NCBI RefSeq assembly: GCF_016808095.1
Contig: NC_068973.1
Span: 30,188,077-30,252,076, forward strand
DNA length: 64,000 nucleotides
Origin: Vigna angularis
Taxonomy: Eukaryota > Streptophyta > Magnoliopsida > Fabales > Fabaceae
Reading direction: 5' to 3'
In this document: piece after piece, positions 22,377-34,700 of the stretch
Position numbering within the stretch: the stretch's first letter is position 1
How the letters are laid out: every line of letters starts with the position of its first letter
The notes under the pieces: model-generated
Database searches by the model: none
Told to the model about the DNA's origin: nothing
What the model saw: the letters and a program-made list of their open reading frames with translations, nothing else
Translations under genes and position numbers: made by a program

Positions 22377-25300
22377 ATGGCTAGCTTGATGCAACAGCAA
22401 CCAAAGGGAGTTAATGGAGGTAGTAACCGCATAGTCGCAGTCAATGTCTCTCCCTCTAACAACCTTCCTACACCATCTCAGCACGACGCCTCTTCAAATC
22501 ATGAGGTTCCTTCTTTCTCTGTCATTCTGCCTTTCTTCTTATAAGATTTCTGAAACTTTTATACAGTTCTTCGTGTATTTTGCATATCATGTGTTAAACG
22601 TTTTCATACGAGAGCTCGATCAGAGAATAAAGGAAGTGCATTTATGCATATCATATATATTTTAACATTGATGTGTTGTGAATTAGCTTCATCCTTCTGA
22701 TATATGTATATCAGATATATTTTAACATTGATGTTTCGATCACAGAAGCCTGGGTGGAAAAAGTTCATGTCATATGTGGGTCCTGGCTTTCTGGTTTCCT
22801 TGGCTTACCTTGATCCTGGAAACAGTAATTCTCTCACTCTAAATTGTTCATACCCTTTTTCACGTTTACTTGTATCCCTGTGAGCTTAGTTTTTCTTTGC
22901 CATTTACACATGCAGTGGAAACTGATCTGCAAGCTGGAGCTGATCACAAATATGAGGTATATGAATTAAACAACAATACTACTCTAACTCTGAATGAACA
23001 AACGTCAGTATATACATGCCAAAAATTAGAGATATTCAAGTTTTTTCTATATCAGCAAATGTTATTTGTCATTAGTATTTTGACAGTAGAGTTCAACCCA
23101 CAATTTCTTTCCATTTTCCTTCAAACCTATCAAATCAATATTGTAATTTCTGAGTGTTGGTAGAGAAGTTGAATCCTGTAAAGTTTTTGTTTGTAAAAGC
23201 TCTAAAATTGAAATTTTGTATTGTGTTGTGGTAGCTGCTGTGGGTAATACTCATTGGACTGGTGTTTGCGCTTATTATTCAATCGTTGGCTGCGAATCTG
23301 GGCGTAACCACTGGTAAGATCGAAAACAGAGAGTGGAATATCGATGAGCAATTGCATGAGATCGATAGTTTTAATGTTGTGGTTTTGAGTTTGCAGGAAA
23401 ACACCTTTCAGAATTATGTAAAGCGGAATATCCATTATTGGTAAAGTACTGCTTGTGGTTATTAGCTGAGCTCGCTGTCATAGCTGCAGACATACCTGAA
23501 GGTTTTCCTTCTTTTTTTCCCTTTCAACTTTCAATCGAAATCTTATAATGTCCTGAAAAAAACACCCTGTCGGCTATTTTTAAAATTCAGAGATATATTG
23601 CATGAAAAAGAAAATTAAGAGAAGAAGGAATATTAAATATATCATGAAATACACTTTAAATCTAATTTAATTTTACAATATCAATTTATATAATTTATAA
23701 GATAAGATCTGTATATATTTATATATTTTAAATTGAAGTAAGATTTCAGCAGCATGTTATATATAGACAACAAAATAATATGTAAACATCTATAAAGGAT
23801 GGTTTTAATTAGTTGGTCAATAATGATTTCAAATCTATTGATCAATCTGGATTCGAGTTAAGGTAGTTGAAAAAGAAAATAATTTTTGAATGTTAGTTAA
23901 ATTAAACTCAATTTATTTAATTCAAAAGTTAAAAAGAAATACGTTTGACACCTTGTCTATTAAAAATAAAATTTTAAAAATATCATTACAAATATTACTA
24001 TTTTTAATTATGCATGTTCATATTTTGATATTCTTAAAAACAAATTGTTATTTAATAATATTTGAATGATTTAACTTAATTTATTTATTTATATAATTGT
24101 ATAAGTTATTATTTTAATTTTTAATTACTATATTTTTTATAATATATTAATGTTCATTGAAATTGTTGTATTCCTATAAACATTTATTTTAGTCAATGTA
24201 CTTAGATCCTCCTCTAATAAAAGTATGAAAGAAGTTAGTTCAAACAATAGAATATATTCAAATGAGGCATCCCTCTTAATCCAACCTGACATTTGACTCA
24301 GGTTGAAAATCCTAATTTTCATAATTTCTATTGGTTTCTTGATGTTAAAAAATAATTATGACAGTGATTAATCAGATCCAAACTTGATTATGACAGTGAT
24401 TGGCACAGCCTTCGCGTTGAACATACTTTTCCACATCCCTGTATGGGCAGGAGTTCTCATAACTGGCTGCAGCACCCTCTTATTTCTTGGTCTGCAGAGA
24501 TTTGGGGTAATTTTGCTTCTTTTTGTTGTTGTTGTTGTAATAATTAAGAATCATTATCCTAACTCATTAAGATACAAAAATGTCATGATATTGGTTAATT
24601 TTCTTTGATCATACATCTACTTTCAATTACAATTTCGTAAGTGTTACTGTGTGCGCAGGTAAGGAAGTTGGAACTGCTGATATCAGTGCTAGTTTTTGTA
24701 ATGGCTGGATGTTTCTTTGGGGAAATGAGCTACGTAAAACCACCTGCTTCTGGTGTATTGAAAGGAATGTTTGTGCCAAAACTCAGTGGTCAGGGAGCAA
24801 CAGGGGATGCTATTGCTCTTTTGGGTGCCCTTGTCATGCCGTACACTTCCTCTTTTCCTTCTACTTAATTACTACCTTTTTTCATTTTCTCCCATAAACA
24901 CCACATAAGGATGAATGAATCTGTTAGAATTTTCTTTACTAGGATAAACTGGGAAAATTAATCATATATAAGGTATAACGATAGCATGTTTTAATTTTGC
25001 TATAGTTGATTAGCATAATGCACCCACCAACCAAGCTAAGTTTATAAACTGATATCTTCAAGGATTCACTGCCTAAAGTTTAGCCGTTGACAAAATGCAG
25101 GCACAACCTTTTCCTCCACTCTGCTCTGGTCCTGTCTAGAAAAGTACCCAGTTCCGTGCGTGGCATCAATGTAAGCCACTCTGAAAATAAGAAAGCTTTT
25201 AATAATTGACAAACTTTAAAACAAGCTCAATATGACATATTTGCTTGATTATGCAGGATGCATGCAGATACTTTCTCATAGAAAGTGGATTTGCATTGTT

Positions 25301-26753
25301 TGTGGCATTCCTAATCAACGTTGCAATGGTTTCTGTGTCGGGAACTGTTTGCGCTGCTGACAATCTTTCTGCAGCAAACGCTGATCAGTGCAGCGATCTT
25401 ACCCTTAACTCTGCTTCTTTCCTTCTCAAGGTTGATTACTTAGTTCACTACAGAAGTTGCCATAGTAAAATCATGATGTTAAGTTTAATCCTATTTCAGT
25501 TCCAATTTATCTGACACGAAAAATTGTTGTCCTTTGGTTGTAGAACGTGTTGGGACGGTCGAGCTCTACCATTTATGCTATAGCACTGCTAGCCTCGGGA
25601 CAAAGTTCAGCCATCACTGGTACCTATGCAGGGCAGTACATCATGCAGGTTACTTAGGAATATCATTGAACACTGTATTTTTTTATAATTTGATGAAGGG
25701 TATGCTCAAGTTGCTGGTTTGATGCAATAGGGTTTCTTGGACATGAGGATGAAAACATGGATCAGAAACTTTATGACTAGATGCATTGCCATAACACCTA
25801 GTCTTATTGTTTCAATCATTGGGGGTTCTCAAGGAGCTGGTCGGCTCATCATCATTGCATCGGTTTGTATATTCTACAACTTGTTTTTCTTTTCTTTGTT
25901 TGCATGAGTCCTGCTAGTAAATGTTCTAAGAGCATTGATTAACTCAACATTGATACATTTAGATATTTAAATTTTAAAAATAAATATATATAATCTTCTT
26001 AGATTAATGTTTGAGTCGATTACACCATCTAATATATTCTAACTCAAATATAAGCTTAAAACATGGTTTATAACTCAGTTTAAAAGAATTATATATATTT
26101 ATTTTTAAATTTTAAAGATTAAAATATATCAGATAAAAATAAATTTTAATTTCACTTCAAGACTAAAAGTACATTTAAATCTATTGAAAATCACAATAAA
26201 CTGCATTCTAAATTGTTTTGCAGATGATACTTTCATTTGAGCTTCCATTCGCTTTGATTCCTCTGCTTAAGTTCAGCAGCAGCAGTACAAAGATGGGACC
26301 TCACAAGAATTCTATAATTGTGAGTTATATTCTTCCCCTAAAAGAATGATAGATTTGTATCCATTGTATATAGCAGTATCCACTAACCATTATGTCTTGG
26401 AGCAAGATTGAAGTGACATAATTTTGGTGCAGATAATTGTGATCTCATGGATTCTGGGCATGGGAATCATTGGCATCAATGTGTACTACCTTTCTACTGC
26501 GTTCGTGGGTTGGTTAATTCATAGCAGTCTACCAAAGGTGGCAAATGTGTTGATTGGGATCGTAGTGTTTCCTCTAATGGCACTTTATGTTGGCTCAGTA
26601 ATATACCTAACATTCAGAAAAGACACTGTTAAGACATATATTGAGACAAAGAATGAAGCAGCAATGGAAAAGGGGTTTATGGTTGATGGTCAATTAGAGT
26701 TGAATGAAATTCCTTACAGAGAAGACTTGGCTGATATCCCCTTACCACCATAA
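22377..26753 (+). CDS. NRAMP divalent metal transporter, AtNRAMP1/6 type, complete (540 aa)
   Basis: A proton-coupled carrier for Fe, Mn and related divalent metals in a cell membrane. The 13 exons are 22377-22505, 22746-22824, 22916-22956, 23235-23313, 23397-23501, 24397-24506, 24659-24840, 25101-25170, 25257-25430, 25544-25648, 25731-25862, 26224-26319 and 26433-26753, all GT-AG with phases that join without a break. The TM1 metal site is DPGN (D66, N69). The TM6 motif is MPHNLFLHS (M241, H243). The consensus transport motif [17 protein letters not shown] is at about 342-358, followed by GFLDMRM. Hydrophobic helices cover residues about 50-500, with a hydrophilic N-terminus and a tail ending DIPLPP. 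A 13-exon layout fits group I plant NRAMPs (AtNRAMP1/6); group II genes have few exons. The start is the first ATG after the TATA box. The substrate and membrane cannot be fixed from sequence. Confidence 0.95.
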
Positions 26754-28758
26754 GGGAATGAAATGCATCACCATCACCAAAAGGGCTTTTTATCTATAAC
26801 TGTTCATGGCTGTCTCTCACAATCATTTATTGAAATTTAGGCCCTTGAGAATTCTCCTCTCCAGTTTTCTGTCACCCATGTGTTTCTAGTTTTTACCACA
26901 GTTCTGTAAGCTTTGTGGTTTTTATGTTATAGGAAAGGCAATTTATATGAAAAACCATTCCAGTGTAAATCCTGTGATCAAGTGGTGTTCAAAATTTTAG
27001 AATAATAAACCCCCCAAAGGAAGTAGCTTTTCCATTTTCTTCCACTTTGTAAAAGCCATGACTCAAGGTCAGATCTTACCTTATGTATTTGTTGTAGAGA
27101 AGACTGTTATGGGTTCTCAGAGATAAGTAAGTTTTTTGAGAGGAGATATTTAAAACTGCAAGACAATAAATCTATAAATTTATGAGTATTTTTGTTTTTA
27201 TACTTTTAACATTATTCATCCTATTATGTTTTCTTTAGGAGAAATTTTCAACTTATTTTAATGAGTATATATATATATAACATATAAAATACCATAAATT
27301 AATTTATTTTCCTCTTGAAAACTTTTATACGGTTGCCAAAAATAATAATGCATGAATCGCATAATAATTTTTTTAATTTCACTATTTTTATATAAAGCGT
27401 TGTTCTATCTCCTTTAAGAATTTTTTTAAAACTTGTTAAAATATGCGAGTTAAATATTATATTTAAATTACAGAACTTCGAGATTGTTTTATATAAGTAC
27501 ACGACATGGTGACATCTACCGCCATCAAATTAAAGATGAAACATATTCTCTTTGTATTAATTAAGTATAAAAAGTTAAATATTTAAATTGTTTAATTTTA
27601 ACAATTCCTTATTCGATATAATATTTATTAATTTAACTATTATATATTAATATTCTCAAGCAGAAAACTATACTCACAATGCGCAATCAATGAAAAACAA
27701 CAAAATTAAACACACAAGTTATGAAGTATATAATTAAAATATATTTGACGACAAAGTTAAAATATATTTATTTCTACAAATATATTATTACAATTTAAAG
27801 ATATTCTTTATGCTCCTTTATAATTTTAAGGTTTATTTGCCTAAGCCAAGTAAAAAAACTACTTTTTTCTATTTTGAATGCAATTTTAAGAGATTTACTT
27901 ATTATTTCTTTTTCAGTTTTTTATTTCAATATATATTTATGTATCATTATTACAGAATAATTTTTCTCTTTTCATATTAATTAAATTAAGATTATCATTG
28001 GAAAAATATCATATATCATGAAATTTAAAGAAGACGAGAGCTGAAAACTACTAAATAATTGCACCACTATTTATAGCAATTGGCAGGATAAAATTGTAAA
28101 TGACCAAATTTTCAATATCTTTCTGCTCGTGGGTGGAATGAATAAAATCATCATTCCCCTCCTTTCTATCAGCATCAATATATATAGAACCAAACAACTT
28201 TCATCCTCATTCTCATTTATTCAAAAATAGTAAATAAAAGAATACAAATACTGATAATATTATATAATAATTTTACTAACATCAATTTACCTTAGTTCAA
28301 TCACTGAAACTTGATTCAGTGTTTCAGATAACTGTCCAATTTTAAAACAGATATTACCAAATTTATAGAAGAATAAACATTTGAATTTCTCTCAATCTCC
28401 CGGTGTTTTGTACTTAATTAAAAAAAACAATTCAAATCAGTATCCTTTTATTTCTACCATTTTAACAATGACATGTAATTTAATGACATTTAATGGGGAG
28501 ACAATTAAACGTTTTTAATTTGAAAACATGAAACCAATATGAAGATTGTGATCTTAAAAATCTACTTTTCCTCTCCCGTTTCCTACTCCGGTCATTAGTT
28601 CAACATTGTCTCTCTACACTTATAGTATCTGCAATATATATAATAAAAAATATTATATATTTTAAAACTTGACATTAAAATCCAATCACTTTTTCTTTTT
28701 TGTAGAATGCCCACTTGGTAGAAATCCAATCACTTGATATTTTTTCATCAGCAATTTC
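26754..28758. other. NRAMP 3' UTR and AT-rich spacer
   Basis: The first 200-250 bp are the NRAMP 3' UTR (AATAATAAA near 27000). The rest is very AT-rich down to the last exon of the minus-strand chaperone gene, whose own 3' UTR must lie just below 28759. No gene is seen. Confidence 0.5.
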
Positions 28759-31700
28759 TTACCACATGCTATTGTCCGTCACAGCAGAAACAATGCCTTT
28801 CAACGTCTCCTGCATATTGATTGAAATATTATGGTTATTTATTTGTTGATTCTTTTCCTTTTTGCGTGAGGAAGAGCAAAAACATACCACCGAATGGTCT
28901 TTAAGACCAAGCGAGAGGACCAATGGCCTGGAGGAGCCAGACAAACTGCAAATCAAGAATTGGAGAGTCAACATGATTTCCGAAATCAAATTATTACATT
29001 ATACATGAACAATAAAAGGCTCATATATTAACAATTTGAAATATCTCTTTTAAGATATATGAAACCCAGATTAATTTTTGAGGAAAAGTGGAACACTTCA
29101 GATGCGTAATAAAATCTAAAAAAGTTTGAGATTTTCTGGAACCAAAGAATACCTACCTCATTTGCTCAATCAGCTGACGTGCACATGCTACTAACATTGG
29201 CTGCATCAATACATTCTGTGAATAAGAAGCACAATATGACAGAAAAGATCAAGGATAACAAATACTTTCCGACATAGGTAAGCATACCTCATCCCGTTTG
29301 CCAAATATAACAGAAACGTTGAATGTTGGATTGATGGACACCCCTTCTTCCTTTCTGGCGTTGAAAAGTCATATATGCAACTGTGTGAGCAATCCTTTCT
29401 TATTGAAACATATCATTGATTTGAATGTACATGATGATACATAATTTTAAGCTGACAAATAAACAAGGATTTATCTAAAGTCCTAGTTCTTTTAACAACT
29501 TTAGTTTGTTAGTTGTCAAAAGGGGTGTCCAATGAGTTGGAGATCTTTGTGATTCAATAAACCATTACACGGTAGTTTCTTCTCTTTCTCTCTTCTTTAT
29601 CTCTTAATTCTTTTCCTAAGATTTAAGAACTTTATCTTGGGTTTATAACAAGATAGGTCTGACGATATGATTCATGATGAGGAGACCCAAGAAGGCATGA
29701 ATTCAATCCATGAAGAGTGTTGGAAGTTCCACGTCGACTAGAGATAAGGCCAATTCATAGTTTATAAGTGGGTGCAAACCTCACCCTACAAGCCGGTTTT
29801 GTAGGGTTGAGTTAAACTTAAAGTCCACTTCTAATATGGTATCAGAGCATAGTTAGAGCCTATCCTAGCGATATTTGTTGTTTGCTGGGCATATTGTTCC
29901 ACCCGCTATCAGGCCGCTATCGGACCACCCATTATAAATGTCTAATCCCACGCTGGAGATGCATATACCTCGGCGTGAGGGGGGTGTGTTGGAAGTCCCA
30001 CATCGACTAGAAATAAGGCCAATTCATAGTTTACAAGTGGGTGCAAACCTCACCCTACAAGCCGGTTTTGTGGGGTTGAGTTAGGCTTAAAGTCCACTTC
30101 TAATATGGTATCAGAGCCAAGTTGGAGTCTATCCTAGCGAGTTCTAAGTGGGCATTCTATTCTTCTATTCCACCTGCTATCGGGCCGTTATCGGACTACC
30201 CAATTTCTACTATCACGCATGAGATGTCTATACCTCGGCTTGAAGGGGTGTGTTGGAAGTCTCACATCTGTTCTTGCTCAGCTAAGGAAACTCTGTCTGT
30301 AGAGTTGGTGATATACTGCTACGGTGATAGAGGAATAGCTGGTTCATCCTTGGTGTGTCTAAGGAGGTGTCTGGAAGAGGAAGTTCATCCTTCGTGAAGT
30401 ATTCGGAGGAGGTGTTCATCCTTCGTGAAGTATTCGGAGGAAGTGTTTCATCCTTTGTGAAGATTCAAAAGAGGTGTTGTCTCATCTCTTGTGGCATCAA
30501 GAGAGGTGGTTTCTAAACTTTTACAAATTGTATCTTTGTGATTGTAGTTTGTAATTGTTTTGTGTTAGTGAAACTGTTTATCTTGTTTTGAGATAAGCGA
30601 CTGGACGTAGGATTGGTAAGATCCGAACCAGGATAAAATCATCTGTGCAAATTTCTCTCAACCTTACTCTCTTTGTTTGTCAATATTAATTGCTAAGTAA
30701 GTTTAACTGAGTAGAAATTAAAAGGCACAAGTTAGTATTAAAAACCCTCTTGGTTTGTTATTCCACGCTAACCATTCCGCTGCAGCCGCAGCCGCTCTGA
30801 CAACATCGACTAGAGATAAGGCCAATTTATAATATATAAGTGAGGTGCAAACCTCACCTTATAAGCCGGTTTTGTGGGGTTGAGTTAGGCTTAAACCCAC
30901 CTTCTAAGTTGGTATCAGAGCAGGTTGTCTTAGTCTCTTCCTACTCTGTCTTTGTTGCCGCCGGTGGCCAGCGCCGCCACCGGCGGCCTTAAAAATTTCA
31001 TCTTTTCTTAAATACCTCAATGAGCAGTCATGTTTTGGTTTCTATCTAGTCTCCAAACCCTAGTTGCTGTCCGCAATCGTCTGGCACTGTTTGCCGCTGT
31101 CTGGTGTCGTTTGCCGTTGCCTGGCGTCGTTTTTCGTTGTCCACTTGGCACTATTTTTCCATTATGAGGAGTTGTCCACATAAGTTTGTCACCATCAACC
31201 TCTGTTTACTGTCATTCCGACGTTGTCCGCTAATGCCCGCCACCGACCACCGCCACAGTTTAGTCCGACGACCAATGGATCTGGATCGCCTCCTTGAGCC
31301 ATGGTCAACCATGCCTGTGTCGAGGGCTAGTTCTCATCCAAGCACTGCCACATGCGCCACATCTGTTCAACCTTCATCGTCGCTGCCATCTTGTTTTCTC
31401 TGGCGAAGTTAGGGGTTTTGTGCGCATCGAGGAGCGCGACCCATCCCTGGTTGTCACTGCCATTCGTCTCGCTGGACCAAAAGAAAAAAAATATTCTTTG
31501 TTTCAGCATTGTTCCTTAGCCTCTTTAACGTGTGTTTAGCTTTACATATTGTAATGTTCCTGATGGCTTGTGTCATTTATTTACAAGTCTCCAAGGAGAG
31601 TCAATGCTATTAGTTGGTTAACACCAAGGAATTTCAACGACAAAGTCATAGGTTGAAGGTTCCTCATGGCACGAGGGGAGTCTATTTCTGTCAAGATTCA

Positions 31701-34700
31701 GAATCTTAGTCAAACAATTTCACCCGTCCCTTGTCAGATCTGTTTTTGGATGCTTTGATGAATAAGGAGACCATTATGATTTTTCACCTACACGATTTGT
31801 CATGGATGCGTCGTCATTTTCGTCGTTTGGCGTAAGGGAGAGTATGTTTCCCGCCACTGCAATATGTTTCCAGCCACTGCATGACCCATCAGTCAGTGAT
31901 GGCAATTTAATCCCTGCAATGAGGGGGACTACGTTTCCAGCCACTAGTTAGACATTAGTCAGAGGCCCCAACAAGTCAGAGATGACAGTCCCTGCTTTTA
32001 GCCACTATAGGCCCCAATTAGTTAGAGATGGCAGTCCCTGCAGTTTTGTCGCTTTCAGCCACTACAGGCCCCAACTAGTCAGGGATAGCAGTCCCTGCAT
32101 TTTTGTCGCTTTTAGCCATGCAGACCCCATCCTTACTTATGACAAACAAGGCTATGACAAGCCCAACAGAAAGAAGAAAAAGCCCATTAGGATGGGAGAT
32201 TATGTTACTTATGAAGATAAGCGTAAAGATAAAACGGGTAGCAAATAGGAAGCACCGATCTATGCAAATTTGTCTTTTTGTTAGGCACCAGAAACTATAT
32301 CTATAATAGATCTTCTTTTACAAAGGAGAGGAATCAAAGATTTTATCTCTTCTGATTCTCTTCCATCTCTATTCTGTTGTGTTTCTTCCTCTACTCCCTT
32401 TTATTTTCCAACTGCTGCAGGTGATTAATCAATCAAGCACATCATTTGGTGCTTTCATTGAGTGCATTTGCAACTATGAGAAATAAAGAAGATTGGGAGA
32501 AAATATCCCTTATATGTTTAGACTACACATAGGGTAGTTTATTTATATTGTAAGATATGGGCCAATGCCCTTAATACAGAATAGACTAAGCCCAAATAAC
32601 AGAAACACACATCTTAACATCTAACACTCCCCCTCAAGCTGGAGCATATAAATCATATGTTCCAAGCTTGTTACAAAGATAATCAATTCTAGGTCCTCGT
32701 AAGGACTTAGTGAATATGTCTGCCAACTGGTTGCTTGAGTTAACAAACTCAGTCTTGATATCTCCGGATATGATTTTTTCTCGAATGAAATGACAATCAA
32801 CTTCAATGTGTTTGGTTCTCTCATGGAAGACAGGATTAGAGCTAATATGGAGAGCAGCTTGATTATCACATATAAGTATCATGTGAGTGACATCTCCAAA
32901 TTTCAATTCACTAAGCAATTGTTTAAGCCACACAAGCTCGCAAGTAGCTGATGCCATAGCTCTATATTCTGCTTCTGCACTCGACCTTGCCACAACACTT
33001 TGCTTCTTACTTTTCCAAGATATCAAGTTGCTACCAATAGAGACACAATATCCAGAAGTAGACCTCCTATCAGAAGGGGAACCAGCCCAATCATCATCTG
33101 AATAGCAAACGATCTTTGTATCGTTGTTAGGGCCATATAGCAAACCTTTTCCAGGTGATCTTTTAATATACTTCAGTATACGAACAACTGCATCCCAATG
33201 GTCTTCACATGGGGAGTTTAGAAATTGACTCACCACACTAACTGCGAAGGAAATGTCAGGACGCGTAACAGTAAGATAGTTTAATTTACCAACTAGTCTT
33301 CTGTACCGTTCAGGATCTGAGAAAGGCTCCCCCTGATTTGGTAGGAGTTTGATGTTAGGGTCCATAGGTGTCTCAACAGATTTACAGTTCATTAACCCTA
33401 TTTCCTCCAAGATGTCTAACGCATACTTCCTCTGAGATATGACAATACCATCATTGGATTGTGCTACTTCAATACCCAAAAAGTACCGGAGTTTGCCAAG
33501 ATCTTTGGTTTGAAAATGATGACAAAGGTGTTGTTTCATCTGAGAGATGCCAAGATAGTCGCTTCCTGTGAGAACAATATCATCGACATACACTATTAAA
33601 TAGATACATCTAGCACTCGAGTGGCGATAGAACACTGAATGATCCGCTTCACTGCGAGACATACCAAATTGTTGAACAACACAACTGAATTTACCAAACC
33701 AGGCCCGAGGAGACTGTTTTAGGCCATACAAGGATTTGCGAAGACGACATACCAATCCAGATGACTCCCCTGAGCAACAAAGCCAGGCGGTTGCTCCATA
33801 TAAATTTCTTCCTGCAAATCACCATTGAGAAAAGCATTTTTGACATCAAGTTGGTAAAGAGGCCATTGTCGAAGAGCGGCCATGGTAATGAAAAGGCGAA
33901 CAGAGGTCATTTTTGCCACTGGAGAAAAAGTATCACCATAATCCAAACCAAAAATCTGTGTGTAGCCTTTGGCAACCAGTCGAGCTTTCAAACGATCAAT
34001 TGTGCCATCAGGACCAACCTTGATAGCATACACCCACCTGCAACCAACAACAGACTTTCCAGATGGTAATTGGACAAGCTCCCAAGTTCCACTTTCATGT
34101 AAAGCACTTAATTCATCCATCATAGCTTGACGCCAACCAGGATGAGTTAAGGCATCACCCACAGATTTGGGAATTGACACAGAAGAAATGGATGAGAGAC
34201 AAGTATAAAAAGATGGAGATAATCTGTGGTAATTAAGAACAGTATAATGGGGGGAAGGGTTACGGGTAGAGCGTATACCTTTACGGAGGGCAATAGGCAA
34301 GTCAGACTCAGTTGCTGGAGCCGGAGGAGACACATGAGGCGGCACCGGAAGTGAGTCATGAGGGAGACAATTACGGCGACTATAAACCTGAAGGGGTGGA
34401 GGTGAAGGATGATCCTGTGATGAATGAGAGTCTAAAGAAGGAGAAGACAAAATGGGTGGAGCATCACCAGGAGAATCACAGATAAGAGGAATATCAACAG
34501 TAACAGGGAGAGGTACAGAACTAGAAGATAGATGTGAAAAGTAAAAAGAAGACTCATCAAAAGTGACATCAGCAGAGATAAAATGACGATTGAGGGAAGG
34601 GGAAAAACACTTATAGCCCTTTTGTGACCGTGGAAATCCTAAGAAGACACATTTGTGAGACCTAGGAGATAACTTATCAAGACCAGGACTAAAATCATGA

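Larger units (their letters stand above)
29660..32474 (+). mobile_element. Ty3/gypsy LTR remnant, interrupted by a TRIM-type insertion
   Basis: Two pieces, about 29660-29717 and about 32140-32474, together resemble the block at about 37850-38250. Shared words are CAATCCAT(G/A)AAGA, ACAAACAAGGCTATGA, GGATGGGAGATTATG, ATGCAAATTTGTCTTTTT and GATTCTCTTCC(A/C)TCTCTATTCTG. The right piece ends near CATTTGGTGCTTTCATTGAG, a typical end-of-LTR/primer-site region in legume gypsy elements. The middle (about 29718-32138) is a later insertion. Confidence 0.6.

Noticed and set aside
28759..29354. PAC3-like exons as a 5'-truncated pseudogene
   Set aside because: The missing 5' exons were found at 40390-40874 on the same strand with matching splice phases, so the gene is complete.
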